Origin: Nocardia higoensis
GTDB taxonomy: Bacteria > Actinomycetota > Actinomycetes > Mycobacteriales > Mycobacteriaceae
DNA length: 64,000 nt
Direction of reading: 5' to 3'
Assembly: GCF_015477835.1 (NCBI RefSeq)
Contig: NZ_JADLQN010000001.1
Location: 2,046,001-2,110,000, forward strand
The notes below the pieces were generated by a model. That model saw only the letters and a program-made list of their open reading frames with translations, ran no database searches and had not been told where the DNA came from. The first letter of the stretch is position 1, and the number at the start of each line of letters is the position of its first letter. A program made the position numbers and the translations under genes. Of this stretch, positions 7,811 to 16,782 are shown piece after piece.

Positions 7811-9037
7811 ATGAGCGCAGCGTTCTCGGAGCCGGTAGCGGTGTCACGTACCGCCACGGACCTTGTGTCGATCGATCATCTCGGTAGCGAATTGCACATT
7901 GCCATGGTCGTTCCACCCTATTTCGACGTTCCCCCCAAGGCCTACGGCGGTGTCGAGGCCGTCGTCGCCGATCTCGTCGACTCCCTGGTCGATCGCGGCC
8001 ACCGGGTCACCCTGATCGGCGCGGGCGAGCCGGGCACCAAGGGCGATCTGGTCACCGTCTGGGACCGGATCCTGCCCGAGCGTCTCGGCGAGCCGTTCCC
8101 CGAAGTCGTGCACGCGCTGAAGGTGCGCCGGGCCATCGAACGCCTGATGGTCACCGAGGGCGTGGATCTCGTGCACGATCACACCTTCGCCGGCCCGCTC
8201 AACGCACCGGTCTACCGCGCGCTCGGGCTGCCGACCGTGATCACCGTGCACGGACCGGTCGAAGACGATTCCTACTGCTATTACCGCGAACTCGGCGACG
8301 ATGTGGCGCTGGTGGCGATCAGCGACAGGCAGCGCGCGCTGGCGCCGGAACTGCCGTGGGTCGGCCGGGTGCACAACGCGCTGCGGGTCAGCGAATGGCC
8401 GTATCGGACCGACAAGGAAGACTACGCGCTGTTTCTCGGGCGCTTCAACGAGTGCAAGGCACCGCATCTGGCGCTGGAGGCGGCGCACGCGGCGGGCATC
8501 CCGCTGGTCTTGGCGGGCAAGTGCAGTGAACCGCCGGAGCAGGCCTACTTCGAGGAGTACGTGCGCCCACTGCTCACCGAGCGCGATCACGTATTCGGCC
8601 TCGCCGACGCGGCCGCCAAGCGTAAACTTCTTTCCGGCGCACGGTGCCTGCTGTTCCCGATCCGCTGGGAGGAGCCCTTCGGGATGGTCATGATCGAATC
8701 GATGGTCTGTGGAACCCCGGTGGTGGCGCTGCGCGGCGGCGCGGTCTCCGAAGTCCTGGTCGACGGCGTGACCGGGCGCATCTGCGACGACCCGGCCGAA
8801 CTGCCCGGCGCGATCGAGGAAGTGCGCTCGATCGATCCGGCGGCATGCCGCGCCCATGTCCTCGAGAATTTCGACGCCGCCGAAACACTCGGCCGCGGCT
8901 ACGAACAGGTCTACCGCAGGCTGCTGCTGGCCGAAGCAGTCGCCGGCGCCGGTGATTCGGTGGCACGGGCGTTCGGCGCCCCACAGCTGACCGCCCCGAA
9001 GCGGGTGCGCGCGGTCACCGCGGGCGGGCCCGCGTGA
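7811..9037 (+). CDS. GT4-family glycosyltransferase (GT-B fold)
   Basis: A 408-aa glycosyltransferase. The N-terminal half holds IAMVVPPYFDVPPKAYGGVE, the acceptor-side glycine loop typical of GT4. The C-terminal half holds EEPFGMVMIESMVCGTPVVA near residue 287, the E-x7-E nucleotide-sugar site. The ATG at 7811 follows GGAGGG by a few bases, so the longer open frame upstream is not used. The next gene, a debranching-enzyme-like glucosidase, overlaps its stop by 4 nt (GTGA), implying a joint role in alpha-glucan or glycoside metabolism. The exact sugar and acceptor are unknown. Likely cAMP-CRP-regulated, judging from the site at 7693-7710. Confidence 0.85.
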   Translation: MSAAFSEPVAVSRTATDLVSIDHLGSELHIAMVVPPYFDVPPKAYGGVEAVVADLVDSLVDRGHRVTLIGAGEPGTKGDLVTVWDRILPERLGEPFPEVVHALKVRRAIERLMVTEGVDLVHDHTFAGPLNAPVYRALGLPTVITVHGPVEDDSYCYYRELGDDVALVAISDRQRALAPELPWVGRVHNALRVSEWPYRTDKEDYALFLGRFNECKAPHLALEAAHAAGIPLVLAGKCSEPPEQAYFEEYVRPLLTERDHVFGLADAAAKRKLLSGARCLLFPIRWEEPFGMVMIESMVCGTPVVALRGGAVSEVLVDGVTGRICDDPAELPGAIEEVRSIDPAACRAHVLENFDAAETLGRGYEQVYRRLLLAEAVAGAGDSVARAFGAPQLTAPKRVRAVTAGGPA

Positions 9038-11169
9038 GTATGGCGGAATCCCCAGGCGGCCCCTCGCCGCTGAACTCTGGCGAGGCGGCCGGTTTCGGCG
9101 GCTCCGGTTCGGTGACCTTGGTGGAAGGCTCCACCTTCTGCCTGTCGAACCGGATGGGTGACGTCGAACCCGGCCGCCCGCACGGGTTGTTCTTCCGGGA
9201 CGCGCGTGTGGTGTCCCGCTGGGAGTTGCTCGTCGACGGCAAACCCGCCGAATCGTTGTCGGTGTTCAGCCCGGAAGCTTTCACGGCCCGATTCGTCCTG
9301 CGCAGGCCGCCGCAGGCGGGTCTGGCCGACAGCACACTGCTCGTGGTACGTGAGCGCATCGTCGCCGAAGGCATGCACGAGACGCTGATCCTGGAGAACA
9401 TGGGCCGCGAGCCGACCGCGGTCACGCTGGAACTGAACGTCGATGCCGATTTCGTGGATCTGTTCGCGGTGAAAGAGGGTCGTGCGGGCCATCATCGCGC
9501 CGAGGTGACCGTGGCCGACGGCGAACTGCTGCTGCAGGATCGGGTCGATCGGATGCGCGGGCTGTCGGTCTCGGCCAGCGTCGAACCGATCGTGTTGCCG
9601 GGCACACTGACCTGGCGCGCGGTCGTCCCGGTCGGCGGCAGCTGGCAGACCGAGATCATCGCCCAGCCCACACTGGGCAATCAGCGGGTGCAGACCGCGG
9701 TCTCGCCCGGCGAGCACTACGGCGTCAGCGCGCCCGGCCGCAAGATCGAGGCGTGGCGCGACACCGCCACCGACATCGTCGCCGCCGATCCCGTGCTGAT
9801 GCAGGTGTTGCGCCGCACCGAAAGCGATTTGGGCGCTCTACAGATCCACGACGACTCCGGTGAGAGCAGGCCCTTCGTCGCCGCAGGCGCGCCATGGTTC
9901 ATGACCCTGTTCGGCCGCGACAGTCTGCTCACCGCGTGGATGGCGCTGCCGCTGGCGGTCGATCTGGCGCTGGGCACACTCCAGCAGCTGGCCGAATTGC
10001 AGGGCCGCGCCGTCGATCCCCTCACCGAGGAGGAGCCGGGGCGGATCATGCACGAGATGCGCCGCGGCCCGGCCGGCGGACAGGTGCTCGGAGGGCACAT
10101 CTACTACGGAACAGTCGACGCGACCCCACTTTTCGTCATGCTGCTGGCCGAATGTCACCGCTGGGGCGCCGACGAGGACGCCATCCGCCGGTTGCTGCCC
10201 GCGGCCGATGCCGCGGTGGACTGGATCACCCGCTACGGCGACCGCGACGGCGACGGGTTCGTCGAGTACCGGCGCGCCACCGACCGGGGCCTGATCAACC
10301 AGGGCTGGAAGGACAGCTTCGACGGGATCAACGATGCCGAAGGGCATCTGGCCGAGGCGCCGATAGCGTTGTGCGAGGTGCAGGGTTACGTGCACGCGGC
10401 GCTGCTGGCGCGCGCCGAACTGGCCGACGCCTTCGGGGAGGCGCCCCTGGGCAGCGCACTGCGTGAGCGGGCGGCCGTACTACGGGTGAAGTTCGGCGAG
10501 CAGTTCTGGCTACCCGAACGCGGCTGGTACGCGGTGGCATTGGACGGCTCGAAACGCCGGGTCGACGCGCTGACCAGCAATGCCGCGCACTGCCTGTGGG
10601 CGGGCATCGCCGAGGACGACCATGTCGCCGAACTCGTGCGCCGATTGTCCGGCCCGGAAATGGACAGCGGATTCGGGCTGCGCACTCTGGCCTCGTCGAT
10701 GGGCGCGTTCAATCCGATGAGCTATCACTGCGGTTCGGTTTGGCCGCACGACACCGCCATCGGGGTGGCGGGGCTGCTGCGCTATGGGCACGTGCCCGGC
10801 GCGGTGGAACTGGCCACCCGGCTGGCGACCGGACTGCTGGACGCCGCCGCGGCTTTCGACGGCAGGTTGCCGGAGTTGTTCTGTGGATTCTCGCGCTCCC
10901 GGTTCGCCGTGCCGGTGCCCTACCCCACCTCGTGTTCGCCGCAGGCCTGGGCCAGTGCCGCACCGCTGCTGCTGGTGCGCGCGTTCCTCGGACTCGAACC
11001 GGACGTGCCCGCCCGTACCATCACCCTGTGCCCGCGCCTGCCCGCCGAGTGGGGCCGGATCTCGCTGACCGAGCTACGCCTGGGCGAGGTCACCGTCGAC
11101 CTGGAAGCCGAAGGCGACCAGGTGATCTCCGCCCGAGTCCCGCGGGACTGGCAGTTGATCACCGAATAG
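9034..11169 (+). CDS. Amylo-alpha-1,6-glucosidase / glycogen-debranching-like protein
   Basis: A 711-aa two-domain protein. About residues 25-230 form the N-terminal glycogen-debranching beta domain (GSVTLVEGSTFCLSNRMGDV, GLFFRDARVVSRWELLVDG). About 270-690 form an (alpha/alpha)6 glucosidase domain with APWFMTLFGRDSLLTAW, QGWKDSFDGINDAEG and SYHCGSVWPHDTAIG, typical of the GH63/GH133-like clan. It probably cleaves alpha-1,6 or related glucosidic bonds. The GTG start overlaps the upstream glycosyltransferase stop; ATG at 9040 is an alternative. This two-gene pairing is common in actinobacteria. Specific substrate not determined. Confidence 0.85.
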   Translation: MSMAESPGGPSPLNSGEAAGFGGSGSVTLVEGSTFCLSNRMGDVEPGRPHGLFFRDARVVSRWELLVDGKPAESLSVFSPEAFTARFVLRRPPQAGLADSTLLVVRERIVAEGMHETLILENMGREPTAVTLELNVDADFVDLFAVKEGRAGHHRAEVTVADGELLLQDRVDRMRGLSVSASVEPIVLPGTLTWRAVVPVGGSWQTEIIAQPTLGNQRVQTAVSPGEHYGVSAPGRKIEAWRDTATDIVAADPVLMQVLRRTESDLGALQIHDDSGESRPFVAAGAPWFMTLFGRDSLLTAWMALPLAVDLALGTLQQLAELQGRAVDPLTEEEPGRIMHEMRRGPAGGQVLGGHIYYGTVDATPLFVMLLAECHRWGADEDAIRRLLPAADAAVDWITRYGDRDGDGFVEYRRATDRGLINQGWKDSFDGINDAEGHLAEAPIALCEVQGYVHAALLARAELADAFGEAPLGSALRERAAVLRVKFGEQFWLPERGWYAVALDGSKRRVDALTSNAAHCLWAGIAEDDHVAELVRRLSGPEMDSGFGLRTLASSMGAFNPMSYHCGSVWPHDTAIGVAGLLRYGHVPGAVELATRLATGLLDAAAAFDGRLPELFCGFSRSRFAVPVPYPTSCSPQAWASAAPLLLVRAFLGLEPDVPARTITLCPRLPAEWGRISLTELRLGEVTVDLEAEGDQVISARVPRDWQLITE

Positions 11170-11242
11170 CGAACACGCCGATCCACGTTCGTACACTCCC
11201 GACCGGCCGGGTACCCCCGGACGATCCCACCGAACTGGAGTC

Positions 11243-11443
11243 ATGATGCAGACGTCACTGGACAGGCTCGACCTCTGGGGTTCCGGCCACCGTGACTGCG
11301 CGGTGGCCCCCACCGACCTCACTCCCGATCTCGCCCGGTTCCTGCGCGCAGTCCACGCCGGCCACGGTCCGGAGTGCACCCAGTATCTGGCGGCCGCGGC
11401 CTACCTCGACGCCCTCCGAGCCGAGTCCGCGCCGCACACCTGA
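11243..11443 (+). CDS. Small hypothetical protein, 66 aa
   Basis: A 66-codon frame (MMQTSLDRLDLWGSGHRDCA to AESAPHT) 73 nt after the glucosidase gene and on the same strand, with CTGGAG 4 nt before the ATG pair. It is predicted helical (LARFLRAVHAGHGPECTQYLAAAAYLDALRA) and has two cysteines. No family recognised. Codon usage matches its neighbours. It could be co-transcribed with the glycan genes. Confidence 0.55.
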   Translation: MMQTSLDRLDLWGSGHRDCAVAPTDLTPDLARFLRAVHAGHGPECTQYLAAAAYLDALRAESAPHT

Positions 11444-11456
11444 ACTCGCGGCGAGG

Positions 11457-12974
11457 TCAGGATCTCGGGGCGCAGGTACCCGGGTCGACAGCCCTACCGG
11501 AACACGGTTCGTTGCCCAGAGCACGCAACACCTCCGTGCCCGGCCCCACGGTGATGTAGTGCAGGAAGCTCGCGATCGCCGAGCCGACTGGCGGATCACC
11601 GTGCGTGTAGACGTATTCCACGCCCCAGAACGGGTAGTCGCCGTCGACGGCAGCCTGCCGGTCCGGGGCCACGCCGCCGAGGGCGATCACCCGCATGCCC
11701 GCCCGCCGCGCCTCCGCGAGTTCGCTGTACCCGATCGCCCCGGGAATGTCCCGCACGGCATCGTGCATGTCCCTGGTGACGGATGCCACGCAGTAGGTGC
11801 CCTCGGTGTTCTCCAGCGACCGACAACTACGGTGTTCGCGCAGCTGCTGAGTACCGTCGAGCAGCGCGTCGGCGAAGATCGCCCGGCTACCGGATCCCGG
11901 GACCCGATCGACGACCACCACCGGCAGATCCGGACCCCCGAGCTCGCGCCAGTTCGTCACCCGCCCCTGGTAGATGTCGCGGACCTGCGCGACGGTGAGG
12001 TCGTCGACGGCCACCTCCGCGTGCACGAACACGCCGTAGACCGCCAGTGCCACAGCGCGTGCCCGGAATGCCGTGTAGCCCGGTCCCTTGGGCCCGTCCC
12101 CGAAAGCCACCACGGCGCCGTCCGGCCCTACTTCCGACAGCCGATCCAGACCGCGCTCGGTGCCGTCGAAGTCATAGGTGAATCGGACGTCACGGCACCG
12201 CTTCTCGTACTGCCCAGCGGCTTCGCGGATGACCGGTTCGAATGCCGAGGACCCGGTCAGGTTCACCGCGCCCGCGGCGCAGTCCAGCGGCATCGGCGGC
12301 TCCTCGACCATCGCCACCGCGAACTGGCCGACGATGACGGCCACCAGGAAGCCGGTCAATACCACCATCGCGCGTGGCACGCCGGTCCGACTGCGGGTCT
12401 CGGCGATCCGGCCGCCACGGAGATTGCCTTCCAGGACCGGCTGCTCGTGCTCGGGCGCCCGCGCGGCGCGGTCGAGAATCGCCAAGATCTTGTAGTGCTC
12501 ACCACGGTTCAGCGGCACCTTGGGCAGATCGATGACCCCTACGCGACCGCCGTTCTCCTCCCGGACCGCGATACCGGAGTGTTCGTCGAGGCAGTCACGC
12601 AGTGCCTGGTCGCTGAGTTCGGTGACGGCCATGCCGACCACCCGGCGGTTCGGAAAACGCAGGTGCAGACCGACGTTCTCGCCCGGCGCGAGATAGTCGC
12701 CGCGTTCGATCGTCGTCGTGCCGCTGTTCTCGATACGCACCAGCACCACCGACAGATCGCGCAGCGCCGACGCCGTCGTCGGTTGGACGGGTCGCAATCG
12801 TCCGAGGACGCCGGGAAAGACCGACTCGACCTCGCCCGTGACGGGCGTGTCCATCTGGACCCGGTAGCCGATCCTGCGCCTGCCGGCGACGACGAACTCC
12901 CACACGAACGCGGCGACCGGAACGGCGATGCCGACGACCGCCAGTACGGTGTCGAGCGGAAACTCCCCCAACAA
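11457..12974 (-). CDS. Membrane-anchored PstS-like substrate-binding protein
   Basis: A 505-aa protein. Residues about 8-28 are a first transmembrane segment (VLAVVGIAVPVAAFVWEFVV), then a ~170-aa beta-rich cytoplasmic-type domain, a second transmembrane segment near 205-227 (AMVVLTGFLVAVIVGQFAVAMV), and a C-terminal PBP/PstS-like domain with LTGSSAFEPVIREAAGQYE, IYQGRVTNWRELGG and VPGSGSRAIFAD, which resembles the PstS phosphate loop. The family binds phosphate or a similar anion outside the cell. No ABC transporter genes are adjacent, and the cytoplasmic half suggests sensing rather than transport; that is inference. Start TTG 12974 after GGGGAGGG. Confidence 0.75.
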   Translation of the reverse strand: MLGEFPLDTVLAVVGIAVPVAAFVWEFVVAGRRRIGYRVQMDTPVTGEVESVFPGVLGRLRPVQPTTASALRDLSVVLVRIENSGTTTIERGDYLAPGENVGLHLRFPNRRVVGMAVTELSDQALRDCLDEHSGIAVREENGGRVGVIDLPKVPLNRGEHYKILAILDRAARAPEHEQPVLEGNLRGGRIAETRSRTGVPRAMVVLTGFLVAVIVGQFAVAMVEEPPMPLDCAAGAVNLTGSSAFEPVIREAAGQYEKRCRDVRFTYDFDGTERGLDRLSEVGPDGAVVAFGDGPKGPGYTAFRARAVALAVYGVFVHAEVAVDDLTVAQVRDIYQGRVTNWRELGGPDLPVVVVDRVPGSGSRAIFADALLDGTQQLREHRSCRSLENTEGTYCVASVTRDMHDAVRDIPGAIGYSELAEARRAGMRVIALGGVAPDRQAAVDGDYPFWGVEYVYTHGDPPVGSAIASFLHYITVGPGTEVLRALGNEPCSGRAVDPGTCAPRS

Positions 12975-13094
12975 CTGCCCTCCCCGCCCCCGGAACGAAT
13001 CGTCCGCATATTCTCGGACCGCGACGGCACGAAATGTGCTGTGTCAGGGAAGAATTCGATCGGAGTTCACCAGGCGGCAAACCCGTCCCGGCGT

Positions 13095-14159
13095 TCAGCC
13101 CTCCGACGCGCCCGCCCAGGCGAGCAGTTCGTCCACCGGCCAGGTGTTGATCACTCGCTCGGGCGGCACGCCGATGGCGACGGCGCGTTCACACCCGTAG
13201 CCCTGCCAGTCCAGCTGCCCCGGCGCGTGAGCGTCGGTGTCGATCGAGAACAGACAGCCCAGCTCCACGGCCAGGGTCATGAGCCGGGTGGGCGGATCGC
13301 GGCGCTCGGGGCGGCAATTGATCTCGACGGCGGTGCCGTATTGCCTGCACGCTTCGAAGACCACCTCGGCGTCGAACCGTGATTCCGGCCGGGTGCCGCG
13401 ACCGCCGGTGACCAGCCGTCCTGTGCAGTGCCCGAGCACGTCCACGTTCGGGTTCGCCACCGCGTAGACCATGCGCTGGGTCATCGCCGCCGATTCGGCA
13501 CGCAGGTGCGAATGCACGCTGGCCACCACGATGTCGAGTTCGGCGAGCAGGTCGGCACGCTGATCCAGCGTGCCGTCGTCGAGGATGTCGACCTCGATTC
13601 CGGTCAGGATACGGAACGGGGCGAGCTGTTCGTTGAGCTCCGCGACCACGTCGAGCTGCCTGCGCAGCCGGTCGGCGGACAACCCGTTGGCCACCGTCAG
13701 TCGCGGAGAATGGTCGGTGAGCGCGCAGTACTCGTGCCCGAGGGCCGCCGCGACGCGCATCATCTCCTCGATCGGACTTCCGCCGTCGGACCAGTCCGAA
13801 TGGGTGTGCAGATCGCCGCGCAACAGCGCACGGAGCGGTGCGCCGGGCGCGCCGATCGGTTGTGCGCGGCGGCGCAGGTCGGCGAGCGGACCGGGCACCT
13901 CGCCCGCGGCCGCCTGCGCGATGACCGCGGCGGTCTTCGGGCCGATGCCGGGCAGGTCCTGCCATGAGTTCGCGGCTGTGTGAGCCGCGAACTCGGCATC
14001 GTCCAGCGCGGCCACCACATCGGCGGCCCGCCGGTAGGCCTTCACCCGATAGGTCTCGGCGCGCTGACGTTCGAGCCAGAACCCGATCTCCCGCAGTGTT
14101 TCCACCGGCCCCGGCGCGTGCGCCGCGGGCCCTGGGTCCGCTGGATCGGGTTCGGCCAT
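13095..14159 (-). CDS. PHP domain phosphoesterase with helix-hairpin-helix (PolX-like, no polymerase)
   Basis: A 354-aa protein. N-terminal helices carry a helix-hairpin-helix, LPGIGPKTAAVIAQ (about residues 68-81). The PHP domain spans about 115-335, with metal motifs RGDLHTHSDWSDGG, ALTDHS, VASVHSH and SIDTDAHAPGQ. This equals the HhH plus PHP parts of family X DNA polymerase PolX without the polymerase core. It may act as a 3'-5' nuclease or phosphatase in DNA repair. The ATG directly follows the TAG of the upstream reductase gene, indicating an operon. Confidence 0.82.
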   Translation of the reverse strand: MAEPDPADPGPAAHAPGPVETLREIGFWLERQRAETYRVKAYRRAADVVAALDDAEFAAHTAANSWQDLPGIGPKTAAVIAQAAAGEVPGPLADLRRRAQPIGAPGAPLRALLRGDLHTHSDWSDGGSPIEEMMRVAAALGHEYCALTDHSPRLTVANGLSADRLRRQLDVVAELNEQLAPFRILTGIEVDILDDGTLDQRADLLAELDIVVASVHSHLRAESAAMTQRMVYAVANPNVDVLGHCTGRLVTGGRGTRPESRFDAEVVFEACRQYGTAVEINCRPERRDPPTRLMTLAVELGCLFSIDTDAHAPGQLDWQGYGCERAVAIGVPPERVINTWPVDELLAWAGASEG

Positions 14160-14741
14160 CTAGCGGATCCTGCTGTACTTCAGGAAGGCGACGCCGTCTT
14201 CGAACACCCGGCTGGTGATCACCCGGAACTGCGCCGGCTCGGGCAGGCGCGGCCCCGAACCGAACAGCGACCGGCCCCGGCCGAGCACGATCGGATACAG
14301 CTTGAGGAAGATCTGATCGATCTCCGGCAGCAGCACCTGGGCCAGCTCACCGCCGCCGCACAACCAGATCCCCAGACCCTTCTCCCGTTTGAGTTCGCGC
14401 ACCCGGGCCAGGGGGTCGGCGGAGATCACCTCGATCCCGACGCCGGGGCTCTCCGGCAGCGTGGTGGACACGACATACTGCCGCAGGTGCTCGTACGGGC
14501 TCGAGGTGCCGGTCCGCACCCCGAAGTCGTGCGTCTTGCGGCCCATCAACACGGTGTCGAACGACGCGTTGCGCTTGCTGATGCCCATCGATTCCCTGAC
14601 CTTGGTGGGCAGGGTCTCGGGATACTGCGCCGCGATCGCCTGGCTGTGGTCGCCCCCGACGGGGAAGAAGTCGACCGACCCTTCCTCGGTGGCGATGAAC
14701 CCGTCGATCGTCGAGGCGACGAAGTAGGTGAGCTTGCGCAT
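14160..14741 (-). CDS. RibD C-terminal / dihydrofolate reductase-like protein
   Basis: A 193-aa NAD(P)H-dependent reductase of the RibD_C family: MRKLTYFVASTIDGFIATEE at the start, DTVLMGRKTHDFG near 65, and IWLCGGGELAQVLLP (nucleotide site) near 125. The family reduces pterin- or flavin-precursor-like substrates, but many stand-alone members have unknown substrates. The ATG at 14741 has GGAGGAAGG upstream; the open frame to 14786 adds an unlikely tail. The next gene (PHP) begins right after its stop. Confidence 0.83.
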   Translation of the reverse strand: MRKLTYFVASTIDGFIATEEGSVDFFPVGGDHSQAIAAQYPETLPTKVRESMGISKRNASFDTVLMGRKTHDFGVRTGTSSPYEHLRQYVVSTTLPESPGVGIEVISADPLARVRELKREKGLGIWLCGGGELAQVLLPEIDQIFLKLYPIVLGRGRSLFGSGPRLPEPAQFRVITSRVFEDGVAFLKYSRIR

Positions 14742-14790
14742 TGTGTCCTTCCTCCGACGGCACACATCGTCGGCCGTTCGAGGCAACGGT

Positions 14791-14818
14791 ATCTCGCGCG
14801 GCTCGGCCTCCGCGAGAT
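14791..14818 (-). terminator. Probable mutM terminator hairpin
   Basis: An 8-bp stem, ATCTCGCG/CGCGAGAT, with a 12-nt loop about 80 nt beyond the mutM stop on the minus strand. Confidence 0.4.
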
Positions 14819-14867
14819 CTTCGCCGACACCGTGCGCACGACCGCGACGAGGACGTCCCCGACCTTT

Positions 14868-14884
14868 CGATATGGCGGATATCG
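14868..14884. promoter_or_regulatory. AT-rich palindrome between mutM and the reductase gene
   Basis: CGATAT-GGCGG-ATATCG, a 6-bp perfect dyad in a GC-rich intergenic region, about 130 nt upstream of the reductase start. Possible operator for the reductase/PHP operon. No regulator identified. Confidence 0.3.
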
Positions 14885-14898
14885 CGGGCGGACGCAGG

Positions 14899-15789
14899 TC
14901 AGCGGCGACGAGGCCGGGGCTGACAGCGGGGGCAGGAATACGACGAGCGATTCATGAACTTCTCCCGCCCGATCGGCGCACCGCACCGCCTGCACGGCTC
15001 GTCCTGCCTGCCGTAGACCGCGAGGGCGCGCTCGAAGTAGCCCGACTGCCCGTTGACGTCGACATACAGCGCGTCGAACGATGTCCCGCCCGCCGCCAAG
15101 GCGTCGTCCATGACCGCGCGCACCTCGGCGAGCAGCCCGCGCAACGCGGGCCGACTCAGCCCCGAGGCGAGACGGTTGCCGTTGATACGGGCCCGCCACA
15201 GCGATTCGTCGGCGTAGATGTTGCCGATCCCGGAGATCACCGTCTGGTCCAGCAGGACGCGTTTGATCTCGGAGTTCTTGGCGCGGATCGCGGTGACGGC
15301 GGCCTCGACGTCGAAGAGCGGATCCAGCGGGTCGCGGGCGATGTGCGCGACCGGTTCGGGGACGAGCGACCCGTCGACCTCCAGCAGCGGAGCCAGCGCC
15401 CAGCCACCGAAGGTGCGCTGATCGACGAACCGTAGTTCGGACCCATCGTCGAGAGCGGCGCGGATGTGCGCGTGCTTCTCCACGGGCGCGCCCGCGGGCT
15501 GGACGAGCATCTGACCGCTCATGCCCAGGTGCACGACGAGGGCCGCGTCCATGGCCGGTGAGCCGGCGGCGGAGGTGTCCGGCTCGTCGAAGGTGAGCCA
15601 CAGATACTTGCCTCGACGGCAGGCGGCACGCACACGGCGACCGGCGATCCGGGCGGTCAGATCGGCCGCGCCCAGAATGTGCCTGCGCACCGAACGAGGG
15701 TGGGTGATGACGACCGACTCGACGACCCGACCGACCACATGCTCGGCCAGCCCACGCCGGACCACCTCGACCTCGGGAAGTTCGGGCAC
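14899..15789 (-). CDS. mutM: Formamidopyrimidine-DNA glycosylase
   Basis: A 296-aa base-excision repair enzyme removing 8-oxoguanine and FaPy. The N-terminus [14 protein letters not shown] supplies catalytic Pro2 and Glu3. RRGKYLW holds the conserved lysine near residue 60. [10 protein letters not shown] is the helix-two-turn-helix, and the C-terminal zinc finger has cysteines in CRRCG and CPRCQ. It starts 1 nt after the rnc stop, so rnc-mutM is an operon as in mycobacteria (Rv2925c-Rv2924c). Confidence 0.95.
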   Translation of the reverse strand: MPELPEVEVVRRGLAEHVVGRVVESVVITHPRSVRRHILGAADLTARIAGRRVRAACRRGKYLWLTFDEPDTSAAGSPAMDAALVVHLGMSGQMLVQPAGAPVEKHAHIRAALDDGSELRFVDQRTFGGWALAPLLEVDGSLVPEPVAHIARDPLDPLFDVEAAVTAIRAKNSEIKRVLLDQTVISGIGNIYADESLWRARINGNRLASGLSRPALRGLLAEVRAVMDDALAAGGTSFDALYVDVNGQSGYFERALAVYGRQDEPCRRCGAPIGREKFMNRSSYSCPRCQPRPRRR

Positions 15790-15790
15790 G

Positions 15791-16513
15791 TCAGGATTCG
15801 GCGGTCAGCGCCTGGTAGGCGGCGCCCGCGGCCTTCTGCTCGGCTTCCTTCTTGGAACGTCCGACACCCGTGCCGTAGGACTGGCCGCCGATCACCGTCG
15901 TCGCGGTGAATTCCTTGTCGTGATCGGGACCCGTCGAGGTGATCTCGTAGGCGGGTACGCCGAGGCCGCGCTCGGCGGTCAACTCCTGCAGGCTCGTCTT
16001 CCAGTCGAGCCCGGCGCCCATTCGGGGACCACGCTCGAGCAGTTCGGCGAAAAGCCGCAGCACCACACCACGTGCCACCTCGATGCCGTGCTCGAGGTGC
16101 ACCGCGCCGAGCAGCGATTCCATACCGTCGGCGAGGATGCTCGGCTTGTCGCGGCCGCCGGTGAGCTCTTCGCCCTTACCGAGCAGCAGATGCACACCGA
16201 GACCACCCTCGCCGAGCCCGCGCGCGACTTCCGCGAGCGCGTGCATGTTGACCACGCTCGCGCGCAGCTTCGCCAACTCGCCCTCGGACTTGTCCGGGTG
16301 CTCGTGATAGAGCCGCTCGGTGATGCTGAGGCCCAGCACCGAGTCGCCCAGGAACTCCAGGCGTTCGTTGGTGGGCAGGCCGCCGTTCTCGTAGGCGTAC
16401 GACCGGTGCGTCAGCGCCAAGCGCAGCAGATCCGGTCGTACGTCGACACCTAGCGCCTCGAGCAGACTCGCATGCTCACCGGACGAGCCGGCTTCGTCCT
16501 TGCTGGCCGTCAC
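15791..16513 (-). CDS. rnc: Ribonuclease III
   Basis: A 240-aa double-strand-specific endoribonuclease for rRNA and mRNA processing. The RNase III signature [13 protein letters not shown] is at residues 49-61. A second acidic cluster, [15 protein letters not shown], is near 126-140. The C-terminal dsRNA-binding domain covers about 167-238, ending with [17 protein letters not shown]. It lies between rpmF (23 nt upstream) and mutM in a conserved minus-strand operon. Confidence 0.95.
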   Translation of the reverse strand: MTASKDEAGSSGEHASLLEALGVDVRPDLLRLALTHRSYAYENGGLPTNERLEFLGDSVLGLSITERLYHEHPDKSEGELAKLRASVVNMHALAEVARGLGEGGLGVHLLLGKGEELTGGRDKPSILADGMESLLGAVHLEHGIEVARGVVLRLFAELLERGPRMGAGLDWKTSLQELTAERGLGVPAYEITSTGPDHDKEFTATTVIGGQSYGTGVGRSKKEAEQKAAGAAYQALTAES

Positions 16514-16536
16514 GTTCGATTACGGTGATCGAGCCG

Positions 16537-16719
16537 TCAGACGGCGGAAGTGACCTGGCGGCCCTTGTAGGTGCCGCAGGAAGGGCACGCGATGTGCGGC
16601 AGGGTCTTCTCACCGCAGGCCCGGTTCGGGCAGGTGATCAGAGTAGGCGCGACAGCCTTCCACTGGCTGCGCCGCGACCTGGTGTTGGAACGGGACATCC
16701 GGCGCTTGGGAACGGCCAC
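16537..16719 (-). CDS. rpmF: 50S ribosomal protein L32 (zinc form)
   Basis: 60 aa. The N-terminus [20 protein letters not shown] is typical. The cysteine pairs CPNRAC and CPSC form the zinc ribbon, so this is the zinc-binding (C+) form. AGGAGAAGTAGTCGT precedes the ATG. It follows the DUF177 gene, as in the widespread yceD-rpmF-rnc order. Confidence 0.95.
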   Translation of the reverse strand: MAVPKRRMSRSNTRSRRSQWKAVAPTLITCPNRACGEKTLPHIACPSCGTYKGRQVTSAV

Positions 16720-16782
16720 GACTACTTCTCCTCTTGTCCTGTAACTTGCTCTGCCGGTGAACGGCTGACTTGGGGTCTTGCG

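Noticed and set aside
11292..13382. 696-aa plus-strand frame
   Set aside because: Antisense to the PstS-like gene, which has transmembrane and binding motifs.
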